64,000 nt of DNA from Tissierellia bacterium (GCA_012839745.1 DUMS01000002.1:32537-96536), one strand, 5' to 3'. Counted from the first letter of the stretch, positions 40,900-51,643 are shown. Numbers and translations are program-made. Notes: generated by a model from the sequence alone, not told the origin.

Positions 40900-41648
40900 C
40901 TGTATATTATTTCACTTAATCCTTCTATATGCTCATAGTTAATTTTTGATCCTTCATATAAAAATTCAACTCCGTCTATCCATTCACCTTTATAGTCCCT
41001 CTGCAAGAATGTTTCCACCAGCCTTATGTAAGTTTGCATACCTCCTGTTGAACCTTGAAAATAATCATCCAACCAGGTATATCCTACTTTATCCTCTATA
41101 TCCAGCCCTTCATTTATGTACGATTCTCTCAGATTAATTACTGCCACCTTTTTGCCTTCTATGTCCTTAATATACTCAAGTTCTATAGGCAGCCCGTTAA
41201 AGCAGTATTGGGATAACTTGTTTCCAATTCCCCTTAGCTTTTCATTTAGTTTCAAAGTCTTGGGAAAAGATGTATAAAATATAACTTCTTTTTCATTGCT
41301 TTCCTCATTGGCATCATATATAGGGAATAACTCATTATCCCTCAAAAATCTCCAGTCCTTTTTCAAATCTATAAGCTTTACCTGCTCTTTAATAATACTG
41401 CTGTTTATATCTGACATCTGCTGGGCATAGGATATATTCCTTCTCAGCACTTCATTGTCTTCTGTAAGCCTGCTGATTTCTTTCTTCAGACTTTGAACCT
41501 CGGATAATAGGCTGTCATAGCTGGATTCAATTGCCTCCTTATCAAGGCTGATATTGCTTATGTTAACAAAGCTTACTATATTGAAAAACAAGGATATTAG
41601 AATTAATAATAGCAGAAGGACTCCTGTCTTTTTACTCACTGGCATCAC
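40896..41648 (-). CDS. Membrane-anchored coiled-coil protein with GerMN-like C-terminus
   Basis: N-terminal TM, coiled coil, FQGSTGGMQTYIRLVETFLQ. Confidence 0.55.
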   Translation of the reverse strand: MMPVSKKTGVLLLLLILISLFFNIVSFVNISNISLDKEAIESSYDSLLSEVQSLKKEISRLTEDNEVLRRNISYAQQMSDINSSIIKEQVKLIDLKKDWRFLRDNELFPIYDANEESNEKEVIFYTSFPKTLKLNEKLRGIGNKLSQYCFNGLPIELEYIKDIEGKKVAVINLRESYINEGLDIEDKVGYTWLDDYFQGSTGGMQTYIRLVETFLQRDYKGEWIDGVEFLYEGSKINYEHIEGLSEIIYR

Positions 41649-41664
41649 CTATTTCCCTTGATAT

Positions 41665-42008
41665 TTAAACCTGATTATATCTAAAGCAGCTTACTAGGTG
41701 GTCATTTATCAGACCTGTTGCCTGCAGGTGGGAGTACACTATATAGGTCTTTACTGATTCTTTCAGGCAGATCTGTATATGCTGGAATTTCTGAAATGTC
41801 CTTCCATTTATTTTTAGTCAAACCCAACATAAGCTTGTCTATAATTCTCCCTTTTCTTTAAAATGGTCAGCCAGCTCAGCCCTGCCTGAGCTGATTCTAA
41901 AACCAAAAACTCAAAATGCTTTATATCATCATGAACTGGGGCTCCCCACTCCTCATCATGATATCTTATGTATAGCTCATCATTTCCACACCACGGGCAT
42001 CTAATCAT
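41665..42008 (-). pseudogene. tag: DNA-3-methyladenine glycosylase I remnant with internal deletion
   Basis: N-term RCPWCGNDELYIRYHDEEWGAPVHDD...LSWLTILKKRENYRQA, then out-of-frame KNKWKDISEIPAYTDLPERISKDL and TGLINDHLVSCFRYNQV; middle missing. Confidence 0.85.
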
Positions 42009-42113
42009 TGGTTTTCTCCTTGAAATCTTTTATTATTCCGAGAAAATTCTGCATTTTTCTATATATCATTATTATAACATTAGATGGATACAATATCCAG
42101 CAATTCAAAGGAA

Positions 42114-42797
42114 TTATACTAAATTAATCATTTTTAGTACTATATTGGCAGAATTATATGATGCAATCTGTTCAAATTCATCATAAGTAATACTTGCATC
42201 ATCATCTGCGTTGTCCGATATGCTCCTGATTATCACAAAGGGTATGGAGTTTAAATATGCCACATGTCCAATAGCCCCGCTTTCCATATCTACGCAAAGG
42301 GGACTGTATTTTTCTGCAATAGCCTCCTTCAGCTCAATGCTTGAAATGAATCTCTCCCCTGTGACAATCCTGCCAATATGGTAGTTGAATTGTCCTGGCG
42401 AGGTCTTACAGGCCCTTACTGCCAAATCAATAAGCTCATCATCTGCCTTGAAGCACTCCTTAAATGGAAATAGGCTCCTCATCTGCTCCACATTTACATC
42501 ATGGTATGTGACATTATCCGAAATAACTACATCACAGACCTTTACACATTTGTTAAGGCTCCCTGCAATTCCGGTATTTATAAGATGTGTTATATCAAAT
42601 TTGTCTATAAGCATTTGGGTACAGCTTGCAGCATTTACCTTTCCTACACCAGAAGTCGTTATTACAACATCTATCCCCTTATATTGACCCTTGTAGAATT
42701 TAAATGACTTATAATTTACTTCCTCTAAGTTGCATATTTTATCCTTTAATAGCTGAACCTCAATATCCATGGCTCCAATAATACCCAAAGTCTTCAA
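42114..42797 (-). CDS. mtnN: 5'-methylthioadenosine/S-adenosylhomocysteine nucleosidase
   Basis: GIIGAMDIEVQLLKD, TSGVGKVNAA, CVDMESGAIGHVAYLN. Confidence 0.94.
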   Translation of the reverse strand: MKTLGIIGAMDIEVQLLKDKICNLEEVNYKSFKFYKGQYKGIDVVITTSGVGKVNAASCTQMLIDKFDITHLINTGIAGSLNKCVKVCDVVISDNVTYHDVNVEQMRSLFPFKECFKADDELIDLAVRACKTSPGQFNYHIGRIVTGERFISSIELKEAIAEKYSPLCVDMESGAIGHVAYLNSIPFVIIRSISDNADDDASITYDEFEQIASYNSANIVLKMINLV

Positions 42798-42935
42798 AGT
42801 ATCCCTCCAATACAGTATATTATCTATATTTTAGCATCCAATAAGGCTTATAGCAATTCTTTTGAATATCGAACAATGCACATATTAATAACAGAATCTA
42901 ATAGCAAACCATATTTGGAATGAAGACAGCTAATA

Positions 42936-42982
42936 AAAAAATGGATTGCATTTAAAGTAAAACCATTATGCAACCCATTTTT
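42936..42982 (-). terminator. Terminator of the AOR operon
   Basis: AAAAATGGGTTGCAT...ATGCAATCCATTTTTTT (minus strand). Confidence 0.75.
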
Positions 42983-43117
42983 ATCCCTGATACTTTATTA
43001 CCTTAATTTTAAGTGTACCTTTAGGACTAGATATTGAGAAATCTAATCCCTGTTTTCATTTCCCTTATGAAACAAGCTTTTGTTCAATTTTTATATATTA
43101 AATTGATAGAATGGATT

Positions 43118-43867
43118 CTAATATATATTAGCAAAAGACTCCTTAAGCTTATCTGCAGCTATCTTCTTCCTGCATTCATTACAAATTGGCTCTTCATTGT
43201 CATTTAATTTCTCCTGCATAAGCTTATAGGCCTCCTCTGTAGCAAAGTAACTGCCGCAAAGGCTGCATTTAACCATATTGAACTCCCTGTTCCAAATCTT
43301 CCGTTTGCCTTCATTGTCTTCCACCAGTATTGCATTGGTAGGGCAGACTTCTGCACAAGCTCCGCATCCTATGCAATCCTTTGACGCATCATCATAGGGA
43401 GTGGATACCTTCTTATATATTCCCCTGTTTACAAAGGATATAGCATTTGTTCCCATCTTCTCACATGCCTTTACACAGAGGCCGCATAGAATACAGTTTT
43501 CATCGTCAAGTGGGTTCATATACCTTTCGGGTGCTGCTACCTTGTATTCCTCTGCCAGCTTATTAATGTAGCTGTTGTTTGGTGCTTTAAGGAGTAAAAG
43601 CATAATAATGTTTTTTCTCATCCTTTGGATTTCATCTGTAGTAACAGTAACCTCTATATTTTCCTTAATTGGATATACACAGGAGGATACTATTCGCCTT
43701 CTGCTTCCTTCCTTTACTTCAACCAGACAGAGCCTGCATCTTGCTAATCCTTCAAATCCCTTTCTGTAACAGAGGCTGGGGATATGGATTCCATGCCTTT
43801 TAGCAACCTCCATCAGTGTTTCTCCTTCTCTTCCTTCGCAAATGATTCCATCTATTTTAAGCTTCAA
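43118..43867 (-). CDS. NuoG-N/HydA-N-like [2Fe-2S]/4Fe-4S electron-transfer protein without a catalytic domain
   Basis: Cys motifs LARCRLCLVEV, CILCGLCVKACE, CIGCGACAEVCP, CSLCGSYF...CNEC. Confidence 0.85.
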   Translation of the reverse strand: MKLKIDGIICEGREGETLMEVAKRHGIHIPSLCYRKGFEGLARCRLCLVEVKEGSRRRIVSSCVYPIKENIEVTVTTDEIQRMRKNIIMLLLLKAPNNSYINKLAEEYKVAAPERYMNPLDDENCILCGLCVKACEKMGTNAISFVNRGIYKKVSTPYDDASKDCIGCGACAEVCPTNAILVEDNEGKRKIWNREFNMVKCSLCGSYFATEEAYKLMQEKLNDNEEPICNECRKKIAADKLKESFANIY

Positions 43868-45671
43868 CCTTCATCCCCCCAATCCTGACAGCTCCCCTTG
43901 GACATTTGATGGCACAGGTGCCACATTTTATGCACCTATCCTCATCTATAACATGAACCTCCTTTAACCTTCCTGAAATGGCTCCTACAGGGCAATTTTT
44001 GCTGCATATTGTACAGCCTATACACTTATTCTCATCAATATAGTAGGAGGTCAGATTTTTGCATACTCCGGAAGCACATCTTTTATCTGCTATATGCTCA
44101 ATATACTCATCCTTGAAGTATTCCAGAGTTGTGAGAACAGGGTTTGGCGCAGATTTGCCAAGCCCGCATAAGGAAGCTTCCATGACTGTTTCGGCTATTT
44201 CCTTAAGCAACTCTATATCCTCCATCTCTCCCTTGCCTTCTGTAATATTTGTAAGTATATGAAGCATGGTCCTTATTCCCTCCCTGCAGGTAGTACATTT
44301 TCCACAGGACTCCTCTGCAAGGAAGTTCATATAGTATCTGGCCACATCTACCATACAGGTAGTATCATCCATAACTATAACTCCTCCGGACCCCATCATG
44401 GAGCCTATGGCCTTCAAGGAATCAAAGTCCAGGGGAATATCCAAATGTTCCTTTGGAATACAGCCTCCAGAGGGACCTCCTGTCTGTACAGCCTTAAAAG
44501 GCCTGTTGTTTATTATACCTCCTCCAATATCGTAGACAAGCTGCCGTAATGTGGTTCCCATAGGCACTTCAACTAACCCTGTATTCTTCACCTTGCCTAC
44601 CAGCGAAAATACCTTGGTTCCGTAATTTCCCTCAGTTCCTATGCTTTTAAACCATTTCCATCCGTTAATAATAATAGGAGGTATATTCGCCCATGTTTCC
44701 ACATTATTAAGTACAGTAGGCTTATCCCAAAGCCCTCTTTCTACACTTCTTATATATTTTGCCCTGGGTTCTCCCACATTTCCTTCAATAGAAGCCATAA
44801 GAGCACTGGATTCCCCACACACAAAAGCTCCTCCACCTCTTACAATCTCCAGGTCAAAATCAAACCCGCTGTTTAGTATGTTTTTCCCCAGAAATCCTTT
44901 TTCCCTTGCATTATCAATGGCAGCTCTAACATTCTTCAGTGCCAGCTCATATTCATCTCTAATGTATAAAAATCCTCTATGAGCTCCTATAGCATATCCG
45001 CATATTATCATTCCCTCAATTACTGTATTAGGGTCGCCTTCCATAATGCTTCTGTCCATAAAAGCTCCAGGGTCTCCTTCATCCCCATTGCATACCACAT
45101 ATTTAGGCTGGTCCTTATATTCAGAGCAGGTTCTCCACTTAACCCCGGTAGGAAATCCTGCTCCACCTCTTCCTCTTAGTCCGGAAAGCTCCACTTCTCT
45201 GATTATGTCTTCAGGCTTCATATCCAAAGCCTTTTTTAAAGCCTTGTATCCTCCTCTTTCCATATAATCCTCTATGCTCAAAGGATTTATTTCGCCTATA
45301 TTTCTCAGTGCAATCTTAAGCTGGCCCTTGTAGAAGCTTGCTTCCTTGTGTGACTTTATCCTTTTTCCTGAATTGGTATCATAGTATAGCAATCTATCCA
45401 CAGTTTCAAAGTTTTTAATGGTCTTTTCCACAATTTCACCTACATCATCAACCGTTACCTTAAAATATGATATTTCATCTGGAAGTATCTTTACCACAGG
45501 CCCCTTTTCACATAAGCCATTGCAACCTGTAGATTTCATTATAGGCTTCACTTCAATTTCAGCATCTTCACTGAGCCTTTCTTTAAACTTTAAGTATACA
45601 TTGTAGCTATTGTTAGCTAAGCAGCCTGTACCACAGCACACCAATATTCTCCTATCCTTATTTCTATCCAT
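43857..45671 (-). CDS. NuoF-like NADH/FMN flavoprotein subunit
   Basis: LRGRGGAGFPTGVKW, SCGKCTTCREGI, ferredoxin C-term. Confidence 0.92.
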   Translation of the reverse strand: MDRNKDRRILVCCGTGCLANNSYNVYLKFKERLSEDAEIEVKPIMKSTGCNGLCEKGPVVKILPDEISYFKVTVDDVGEIVEKTIKNFETVDRLLYYDTNSGKRIKSHKEASFYKGQLKIALRNIGEINPLSIEDYMERGGYKALKKALDMKPEDIIREVELSGLRGRGGAGFPTGVKWRTCSEYKDQPKYVVCNGDEGDPGAFMDRSIMEGDPNTVIEGMIICGYAIGAHRGFLYIRDEYELALKNVRAAIDNAREKGFLGKNILNSGFDFDLEIVRGGGAFVCGESSALMASIEGNVGEPRAKYIRSVERGLWDKPTVLNNVETWANIPPIIINGWKWFKSIGTEGNYGTKVFSLVGKVKNTGLVEVPMGTTLRQLVYDIGGGIINNRPFKAVQTGGPSGGCIPKEHLDIPLDFDSLKAIGSMMGSGGVIVMDDTTCMVDVARYYMNFLAEESCGKCTTCREGIRTMLHILTNITEGKGEMEDIELLKEIAETVMEASLCGLGKSAPNPVLTTLEYFKDEYIEHIADKRCASGVCKNLTSYYIDENKCIGCTICSKNCPVGAISGRLKEVHVIDEDRCIKCGTCAIKCPRGAVRIGGMKVEA

Positions 45672-46131
45672 GGACCCTCTCCTCCTTATACTGGTCTATT
45701 ACGGATTTAACCTTGTCCTTTGTCATATTGCCGTAGTATTTATCATCTATTACTACAACAGGAGCAAGGGCACAGGCTCCTAGGCAGTTGACCACCTCAA
45801 CTGAAAACAGCCCATCTTCTGAAGTCTCTCCAGGTTTAATTCCCAACAGCTCCAAAAGCTCTTCTTTAATGGTTCCGGAACCTCTTATATGGCATGCAGT
45901 ACCGCTGCAAACCTTTATAATATGCTTTCCCTTGGGCTTCAGGCTTAATGCCTTGTAGAAGGTTGCAATGCTATATATATTGCTCACAGGCAATCCTAGA
46001 TACTGGGATAGATATTCCATTGCTTCCCGTGGGATAAATCCATTCCTTTTCTGAATGTCCTGAAGTATAGCCAATGTATAACGCTTTTCCTTTGGGTATC
46101 CATGTATTATCTCCTCATAAACAAAGCTCAC
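45664..46131 (-). CDS. NuoE-like [2Fe-2S] subunit
   Basis: SIATFYKALSLKPKGKHIIKVCSGTACHIRG...CLGACALAPVVV. Confidence 0.92.
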   Translation of the reverse strand: MSFVYEEIIHGYPKEKRYTLAILQDIQKRNGFIPREAMEYLSQYLGLPVSNIYSIATFYKALSLKPKGKHIIKVCSGTACHIRGSGTIKEELLELLGIKPGETSEDGLFSVEVVNCLGACALAPVVVIDDKYYGNMTKDKVKSVIDQYKEERVHG

Positions 46132-46158
46132 AGTATCACCTTCTAAAAAATATGTAGA

Positions 46159-46185
46159 ACATCCATCAAAACTATTGATGGATGT
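46159..46185. repeat. Hairpin between AOR and NuoE genes
   Basis: ACATCCATCAA-aacta-TTGATGGATGT. Confidence 0.65.
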
Positions 46186-46194
46186 CCCCTGATA

Positions 46195-48027
46195 TTAAAC
46201 AGCAGCTAAAACTCTTTTATCTAGAGATAATTCCTCCAGCTTTTCCTCCGTTGGAATTCCTTCTTCATTCCAGCCTCTTACCTGATAGTATTCTTCCAGC
46301 ATTACTTCAAGTTCAGCTACTTTACCTTTTGCTGGCCCACTAGTTACTGGCTCTTTTAGAAGCCTTTCAGGCAATGTATCATCCTTCTTAGTAAATCCTG
46401 CTTCTATGTTAAATATCCTTTCAAGGTTCCAGATTCTTTCCCCTATCTTTAGTACGTCCTCATCTGATATTTCCAATCCTGTGGCTCCCCTCAGCATTTC
46501 TGATATTTCTGGTAACCCTATGGCAAAGGTAGTAAACAGGCATATATCAGATGAGTCCACAACAGCAGTCAGGTCCTGGAAGGTCTTAAGGAGTGCTGCC
46601 TTTCCTTCTGTTACCAATGGGTCAGTTTTAACTGGAATACCCAATACTTCAGGTGAAGTCATATACCCTCTAACATGGCATCCTCCTCTGTTGCTTGTTG
46701 CATAGGACAGTGCCATTCCCTGAATTGCCCTGCCGTCATATGCTGGCATCTCCTGCTTCTTAACAGTCATGGATAGCTCTGGATGTCCGTATTTTTCTGC
46801 CATCCTATAGGAACCTAATGCCATTATATCGCCAAATCCTTCCCTATTGCCTGTTTGCTCAGTCCAGTATATTATGGATTCTGCATCTCCAAATTTAAGC
46901 TCCTTACCTCCTAAATCCTCCTTGGTAATATATCCCTTTTCATAAAGCTCCATTGCACATGCTATAGTGGCCCCCATGGTAATTGGATCTATACCAAGCA
47001 GGTTGCATACATGGTTTGCCTTGTCTATGGCGTTCATATCTCCTACACCACAACTAGCACCAAAGGACCATCCAGCTTCATATTCAGGTCCTGCTACAAT
47101 TCCCTTGTACTTCCCATCTGGAATCCTGACTACCCTGCCGCATCCAATACTGCATGCAAAACAGGCCTTATTCCTCACAAGGTAGTTTTCAGTAAGATAC
47201 TCTCCACTTATCTTGTCTCCATCTTCAAAATATGATTCCTTCCAATTCCTCGTTGGCAATGCATGGCTTTCATTTAATATGTTTACAAGAACCTCAGTAC
47301 CATAGGTTGGAAGTCCTCCTCCTGTGCCTGTAACTGGATTTTCCTTGATCTTCTTTCTTGCATCCAGGGTAGCTTCAATAAACCTATTCTTATCTGCAAC
47401 ATTTATTCCCTTGGTGCCTTTAACTACAACAGCCTTGAGATTCTTGGAGCCCATAACTGCTCCCATGCCAGATCTACCAGCAGCTCTGTCCCTGTCATTC
47501 ATAACTGTAGCAAATAATACCTGTTTTTCTCCCGCAGGGCCTATGCATGCAACCCTTGCATCCTCTTCATTCTCCTTAAGCAGTATATCTGTAGTTTCAA
47601 ACACATCCTTACCCCAGATATGCTCTGCACTCTTTATTTCAATGAGGTCATCGTATATATGGAGATAAACGGGAGTATCCGATTTGCCTTCAAATATGAT
47701 TCCATCGTAACCTGCAAATTTCAGCTCTGGCCCAAAATGTCCTCCAGAGTTTGCAGCTCCAATGGTTCCTGTTAATGGGGCCTTTGCCACTACATTAAAT
47801 CTTCCAGCGCAGGCAGCATAAGTCCCAGTCATTGGTCCAGTCATGAAAATCAGCTTGTTCTCTGGGCTTAATGGATCAATTTTGGGGTCTATTTCATCAT
47901 ACAGTATCTTAGAAGCCAAACCTCTTCCACCCAAATATAGCCTGGCATCCTCCATATTCAGGTCCTCTATGGTGATTTTCTTATCCGTCAGATTAACTCT
48001 GATAATTTTCCCGGTCCATCCGTACAT
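46195..48027 (-). CDS. aor: Aldehyde:ferredoxin oxidoreductase family (tungstopterin enzyme)
   Basis: [15 protein letters not shown]...[17 protein letters not shown]...[24 protein letters not shown]. Confidence 0.94.
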   Translation of the reverse strand: MYGWTGKIIRVNLTDKKITIEDLNMEDARLYLGGRGLASKILYDEIDPKIDPLSPENKLIFMTGPMTGTYAACAGRFNVVAKAPLTGTIGAANSGGHFGPELKFAGYDGIIFEGKSDTPVYLHIYDDLIEIKSAEHIWGKDVFETTDILLKENEEDARVACIGPAGEKQVLFATVMNDRDRAAGRSGMGAVMGSKNLKAVVVKGTKGINVADKNRFIEATLDARKKIKENPVTGTGGGLPTYGTEVLVNILNESHALPTRNWKESYFEDGDKISGEYLTENYLVRNKACFACSIGCGRVVRIPDGKYKGIVAGPEYEAGWSFGASCGVGDMNAIDKANHVCNLLGIDPITMGATIACAMELYEKGYITKEDLGGKELKFGDAESIIYWTEQTGNREGFGDIMALGSYRMAEKYGHPELSMTVKKQEMPAYDGRAIQGMALSYATSNRGGCHVRGYMTSPEVLGIPVKTDPLVTEGKAALLKTFQDLTAVVDSSDICLFTTFAIGLPEISEMLRGATGLEISDEDVLKIGERIWNLERIFNIEAGFTKKDDTLPERLLKEPVTSGPAKGKVAELEVMLEEYYQVRGWNEEGIPTEEKLEELSLDKRVLAAV

Positions 48028-48524
48028 TACCTGATCACCTCCCCAAAGGCTTCCTTAAAACAGCTGGCTATGTTCCTTCTCCTTTCCATGGAGCTGTCCA
48101 GTTCCTTATAAACTATTGCTCCACTTGGACATAGCTTAACACACTGAGGGTCTCCACCGCATTCGTCGCATTTAATTACCTGTTTCAGCCTTGAGCTATA
48201 GGTCATATTACCGAAAGGACATGCACTTACGCACATTTTGCAGCCAATGCACTTTTCTCTGTCATGGTTCACAACACCGGTATTTTCATCCTTTTCAAGT
48301 GCATTAACCGGACAAACAGCTACACAATGGGGATCGTCACATTGCAGGCAAGTCATAGGCACCTGCAGTCCTACTTCATCAAAAGCCAGAACTGATATGG
48401 CTGCATCCTTTGGATTAAAATTATCATGCTTCATAAAGGAGCATGCCAGCTCGCAGGTTCTGCATCCGGTACATTTGTCTGGTGAGATGATTATACCCTT
48501 TGACATTTTACCTCTGGTTACCAT
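48027..48524 (-). CDS. Polyferredoxin-type 4Fe-4S protein of AOR complex
   Basis: [55 protein letters not shown]. Confidence 0.92.
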   Translation of the reverse strand: MVTRGKMSKGIIISPDKCTGCRTCELACSFMKHDNFNPKDAAISVLAFDEVGLQVPMTCLQCDDPHCVAVCPVNALEKDENTGVVNHDREKCIGCKMCVSACPFGNMTYSSRLKQVIKCDECGGDPQCVKLCPSGAIVYKELDSSMERRRNIASCFKEAFGEVIR

Positions 48525-48560
48525 TCAGGTACCAGAATTCACCTCCTGTTTTTTAATTTA

Positions 48561-48606
48561 AAACAAAAAGGACAGATATCTACTAATGCACAGTAGACAC
48601 CTATCC
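48561..48606 (-). terminator. Leader terminator in the AOR operon 5'UTR
   Basis: GGATAGGTGTCTACT-gtgcatt-AGTAGATATCTGTCC then TTTTTGTTT; 15 bp including G-U pairs. Confidence 0.75.
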
Positions 48607-48690
48607 CTTTGCAAAACGGCAGGCACGAAAATTGCTTTTCATACCCTATCGTTCATAATGGCCTGGTTAGGTCTATTATGAATCGGGAGA
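48607..48690 (-). ncRNA. Structured leader, candidate riboswitch aptamer upstream of aor
   Basis: TTCATAAT-agaCCTaaccAGGcc-ATTATGAA plus further pairing, directly 5' of the leader terminator. Confidence 0.5.
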
Positions 48691-48878
48691 AATATGAAGT
48701 TTAATTCATGTATGATAAAACAATAGATTAGTCTTTGCATGATATGAAATGATGATTGAATTGATGTATCTTTTTATAATATAATTGCAATTTTTAGAAT
48801 TGTTTTATCTTTTATATAATTGTAACAGAATACATGCAATCTTTCAATAAATGTTGCAACATTTTACCAAAAAAGTAA

Positions 48879-48900
48879 GAGCAGGGAAATATCCTGCCCT
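48879..48900. terminator. Hairpin after SLH protein gene
   Basis: AGCAGGgaaatatCCTGCCCT. Confidence 0.5.
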
Positions 48901-50230
48901 ATTGTGCATGTTCATGCAGTCCTAATAGCTTACATATTATAGTGAATGTTTCCGCTCTTGTTATTGGGTTTTTAGGCCTATAGGTGTTGTCTGGATATCC
49001 TACAATTACTCCACTTTCATAGCCTGCCTTTACATATTTAACTGCCCATTCCCCAATATCATCTTTATCTTTGAAAGGAAGCTCTAAAGATTCATCCTTC
49101 AATGTAATATTGAATGCCCTTGTCAATACAGCAATCATCTCTTCCCTTGTAATATAGTTATTTGGCTTAAATACTCCTGTTGGATAGCCCATAAATATGT
49201 TAGCTCTAGTCGTTGCTATAACATATCCTCTAGCCCAATATGGTATTGGATCCAAGTATCCTGTTGATTCTGCATACTCCTCCTGGAGTCCCAATGCTCT
49301 TCCTACTAACACTGCCGTTTCTGCCCTTGTGATATATCTTTCTGGAAGAACTATTTCATTTACATATGTTACAGGGTCTATAGTTCCATTTAAGTAATCC
49401 TCCAGAGAAATAGCATCGCTGGTGTATCCGTGTACAATCCTATGATTGAGCAATGTTATTATACAGTCATGGGCCCAGTGCTTCTTTTCTTCTGTTTCAG
49501 GCTCGGATTTGGTTTCAATGGTTGTAGTTGTATCCCTCTTATCATAATCATCACTATCATCGTAATCATTACCGTCATCTATAGGCTTAAACTCATGAAC
49601 ATTAATATATATTGGTATACTGGCTGTTATAGCTTCAAGCTCTTCTCCCGCATCTTCAACCATGTGCAGAGTATATTTTAAATCCACAGTACTTCCTTTG
49701 TTTATGATAAATTCACTATCACTATCTAGTTCATATCCTTTGTAATTTTTGCTTCCAGGCTCATAAAGTAAGTCCTTAAGACTTATATAGTCCACCAATG
49801 TCTTGTCAAATGAAAAGAATCTTCCTTTTTCAATTTTTAGCTCTACATTTGTTAAAAAGGAATTGTAAACAACTTCTCGTGGATATCCATTTTTTATCTC
49901 AAGTTTTTCTGCATCTAATCCTATTCCTAAGTTAGAAACCTTAATTCTCCTATACTGATTATTTATTCTAATGACTCCGTTGACTCCACCATATCCTTGC
50001 TCAGCAGATTCTACCGTTGCAGGATATAGCTGACCATCTCCAAATAGACTTCCTTCACAAGTTATGCTGCCATCGCTATTAATTGTAAGTATTGCATTAG
50101 GTATATTGTCAGAATCAGATGCAAAGGTTGACTGGATTACACTTGTAGTCAAGTACCCTCCAACTAATACTAGCACCAATAGCTGTAAGATGAGTTTTGA
50201 AAGTTCCTTACTGCTTTTCATTTTCTTCAC
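48899..50230 (-). CDS. SLH-domain surface protein
   Basis: Repeats: ITRAETAVLVGRALGL, NNYITREEMIAVLTRAF, NPITRAETFTIICKLLGL. Confidence 0.9.
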   Translation of the reverse strand: MKKMKSSKELSKLILQLLVLVLVGGYLTTSVIQSTFASDSDNIPNAILTINSDGSITCEGSLFGDGQLYPATVESAEQGYGGVNGVIRINNQYRRIKVSNLGIGLDAEKLEIKNGYPREVVYNSFLTNVELKIEKGRFFSFDKTLVDYISLKDLLYEPGSKNYKGYELDSDSEFIINKGSTVDLKYTLHMVEDAGEELEAITASIPIYINVHEFKPIDDGNDYDDSDDYDKRDTTTTIETKSEPETEEKKHWAHDCIITLLNHRIVHGYTSDAISLEDYLNGTIDPVTYVNEIVLPERYITRAETAVLVGRALGLQEEYAESTGYLDPIPYWARGYVIATTRANIFMGYPTGVFKPNNYITREEMIAVLTRAFNITLKDESLELPFKDKDDIGEWAVKYVKAGYESGVIVGYPDNTYRPKNPITRAETFTIICKLLGLHEHAQ

Positions 50231-50361
50231 CCCATTGGTATTAAAATACTCCCCAATGGTATTGTACTAATATCTGGATACATTTATAAGCCACATAAGT
50301 CTACTTTTTACTACTACTTTTTAGCCATTGTAACATAACCCATTTTTTCTAACTGATAATA

Positions 50362-51438
50362 CTAACTTGATATGTTCTTAAACTCCATATCCCTTAGAGA
50401 CAGTATATATATTTCATCTTCAGAAACCACATAAAAGCTGCTTATGTCCCTATAGTCAGGGCAGTATTTATACAAAATGGGCTTTCCTAATTCATCTGAA
50501 ACCCTTACTAAATCATCTATGGAGTTTACTGGAATTATTCCTTCATTGGTAGCTTCTATTTCACTCTTTAGTGCCACAAATCTATCACCGTATTTCTTGA
50601 ATATACTCTTTAACTGCTTCTTATATGGATCATTATCTAATTTGCTTACAGTAAAGAATGACACATATCCTAAGGCTAACAATAGAACACTGACAATAAT
50701 TGCATATATACTTACCAGTTTTCTGTTTACAGGCATCTGAACCTGTCTGGTCTCCTCAATGGCTCCTGGCTTTTCAATATCAGTGTTTCCGCTTATCTCG
50801 AACATGGATGTATTGAGCGGTATCGTCATTGTTGGTGTTATGGTTTCCTTTATATGCCCTACACCTGTGTCTCCTTCAATGTTTATATTCATTATTACAT
50901 TTAAACTGGTACTGCATTTTATTTTAGTTGCCTCAAGTATCCTTGAGGCGAAATCGTTGTAATTTTGCAAAGTTATATTTAAACTTTCCTCAATGACTTT
51001 CTTTTCGCTATCTATGGTAAAGGCTGTAGTAGGAACAAGAGTAAAATCCTTTTCCCAGATTATTATAATATTGTTATCTTTGCCAGTACTATATCCTTGT
51101 ACCTTTGCAATTATATTGTAATTCCCCCCTAAATCCTTAGGTTTATCTCCAGTAAATTCGTATCTAAATGTTGTATCAATATTATCAACTAACTCTGTTA
51201 TGTATATTTGGCCTTCATCTAAATACATGCTGTTGTATAGCTCGTTTTCCTTCAAATATACTCTGTAATCTACACTTGCCGCGTTATTATACCCATAGAG
51301 AACAACCTTTTCCTCTCTAAAGCCTGGATAATTTGCTTCTCTGTACAATAAAAAAGAGACACCGCAAAATACAATTATTAGAACAGCTATTAATCCAATC
51401 TTTAACCTTTTATTGATGCTAATCCTCATCTCCAACAC
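50362..51438 (-). CDS. DUF5305-like membrane-anchored protein
   Basis: N-term TM, VDYRVYLKENELYNSMYLDEGQIYITELVDNIDTTFRYEF. Confidence 0.7.
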   Translation of the reverse strand: MLEMRISINKRLKIGLIAVLIIVFCGVSFLLYREANYPGFREEKVVLYGYNNAASVDYRVYLKENELYNSMYLDEGQIYITELVDNIDTTFRYEFTGDKPKDLGGNYNIIAKVQGYSTGKDNNIIIIWEKDFTLVPTTAFTIDSEKKVIEESLNITLQNYNDFASRILEATKIKCSTSLNVIMNINIEGDTGVGHIKETITPTMTIPLNTSMFEISGNTDIEKPGAIEETRQVQMPVNRKLVSIYAIIVSVLLLALGYVSFFTVSKLDNDPYKKQLKSIFKKYGDRFVALKSEIEATNEGIIPVNSIDDLVRVSDELGKPILYKYCPDYRDISSFYVVSEDEIYILSLRDMEFKNISS

Positions 51439-51643
51439 TCCTTTTGGATGTTAATATTATTTTTTTCTATACTTATAGGTATATTTCCTTTATATTTTTT
51501 GCAACAAATTTCATTATAGTTTTACATAAGGTTGTAGTACTAATAAAACATTTGTAGTAATATAACATTCGATTAATTATATTTATAGTCTTTACTGATT
51601 ATGTCCAATTATATTTTCTGTAACCATTAATTTATATTAATCC

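Noticed and set aside
43118-48524. AOR operon as an [FeFe]-hydrogenase operon (because of HydA-N/NuoEF-like subunits)
   Set aside because: The NuoG-like protein lacks H-cluster motifs and the catalytic gene is clearly AOR family.
48561-48690. c-di-GMP, fluoride or ZTP riboswitch at the aor leader
   Set aside because: Core motifs recalled for these classes were not found in the sense orientation.
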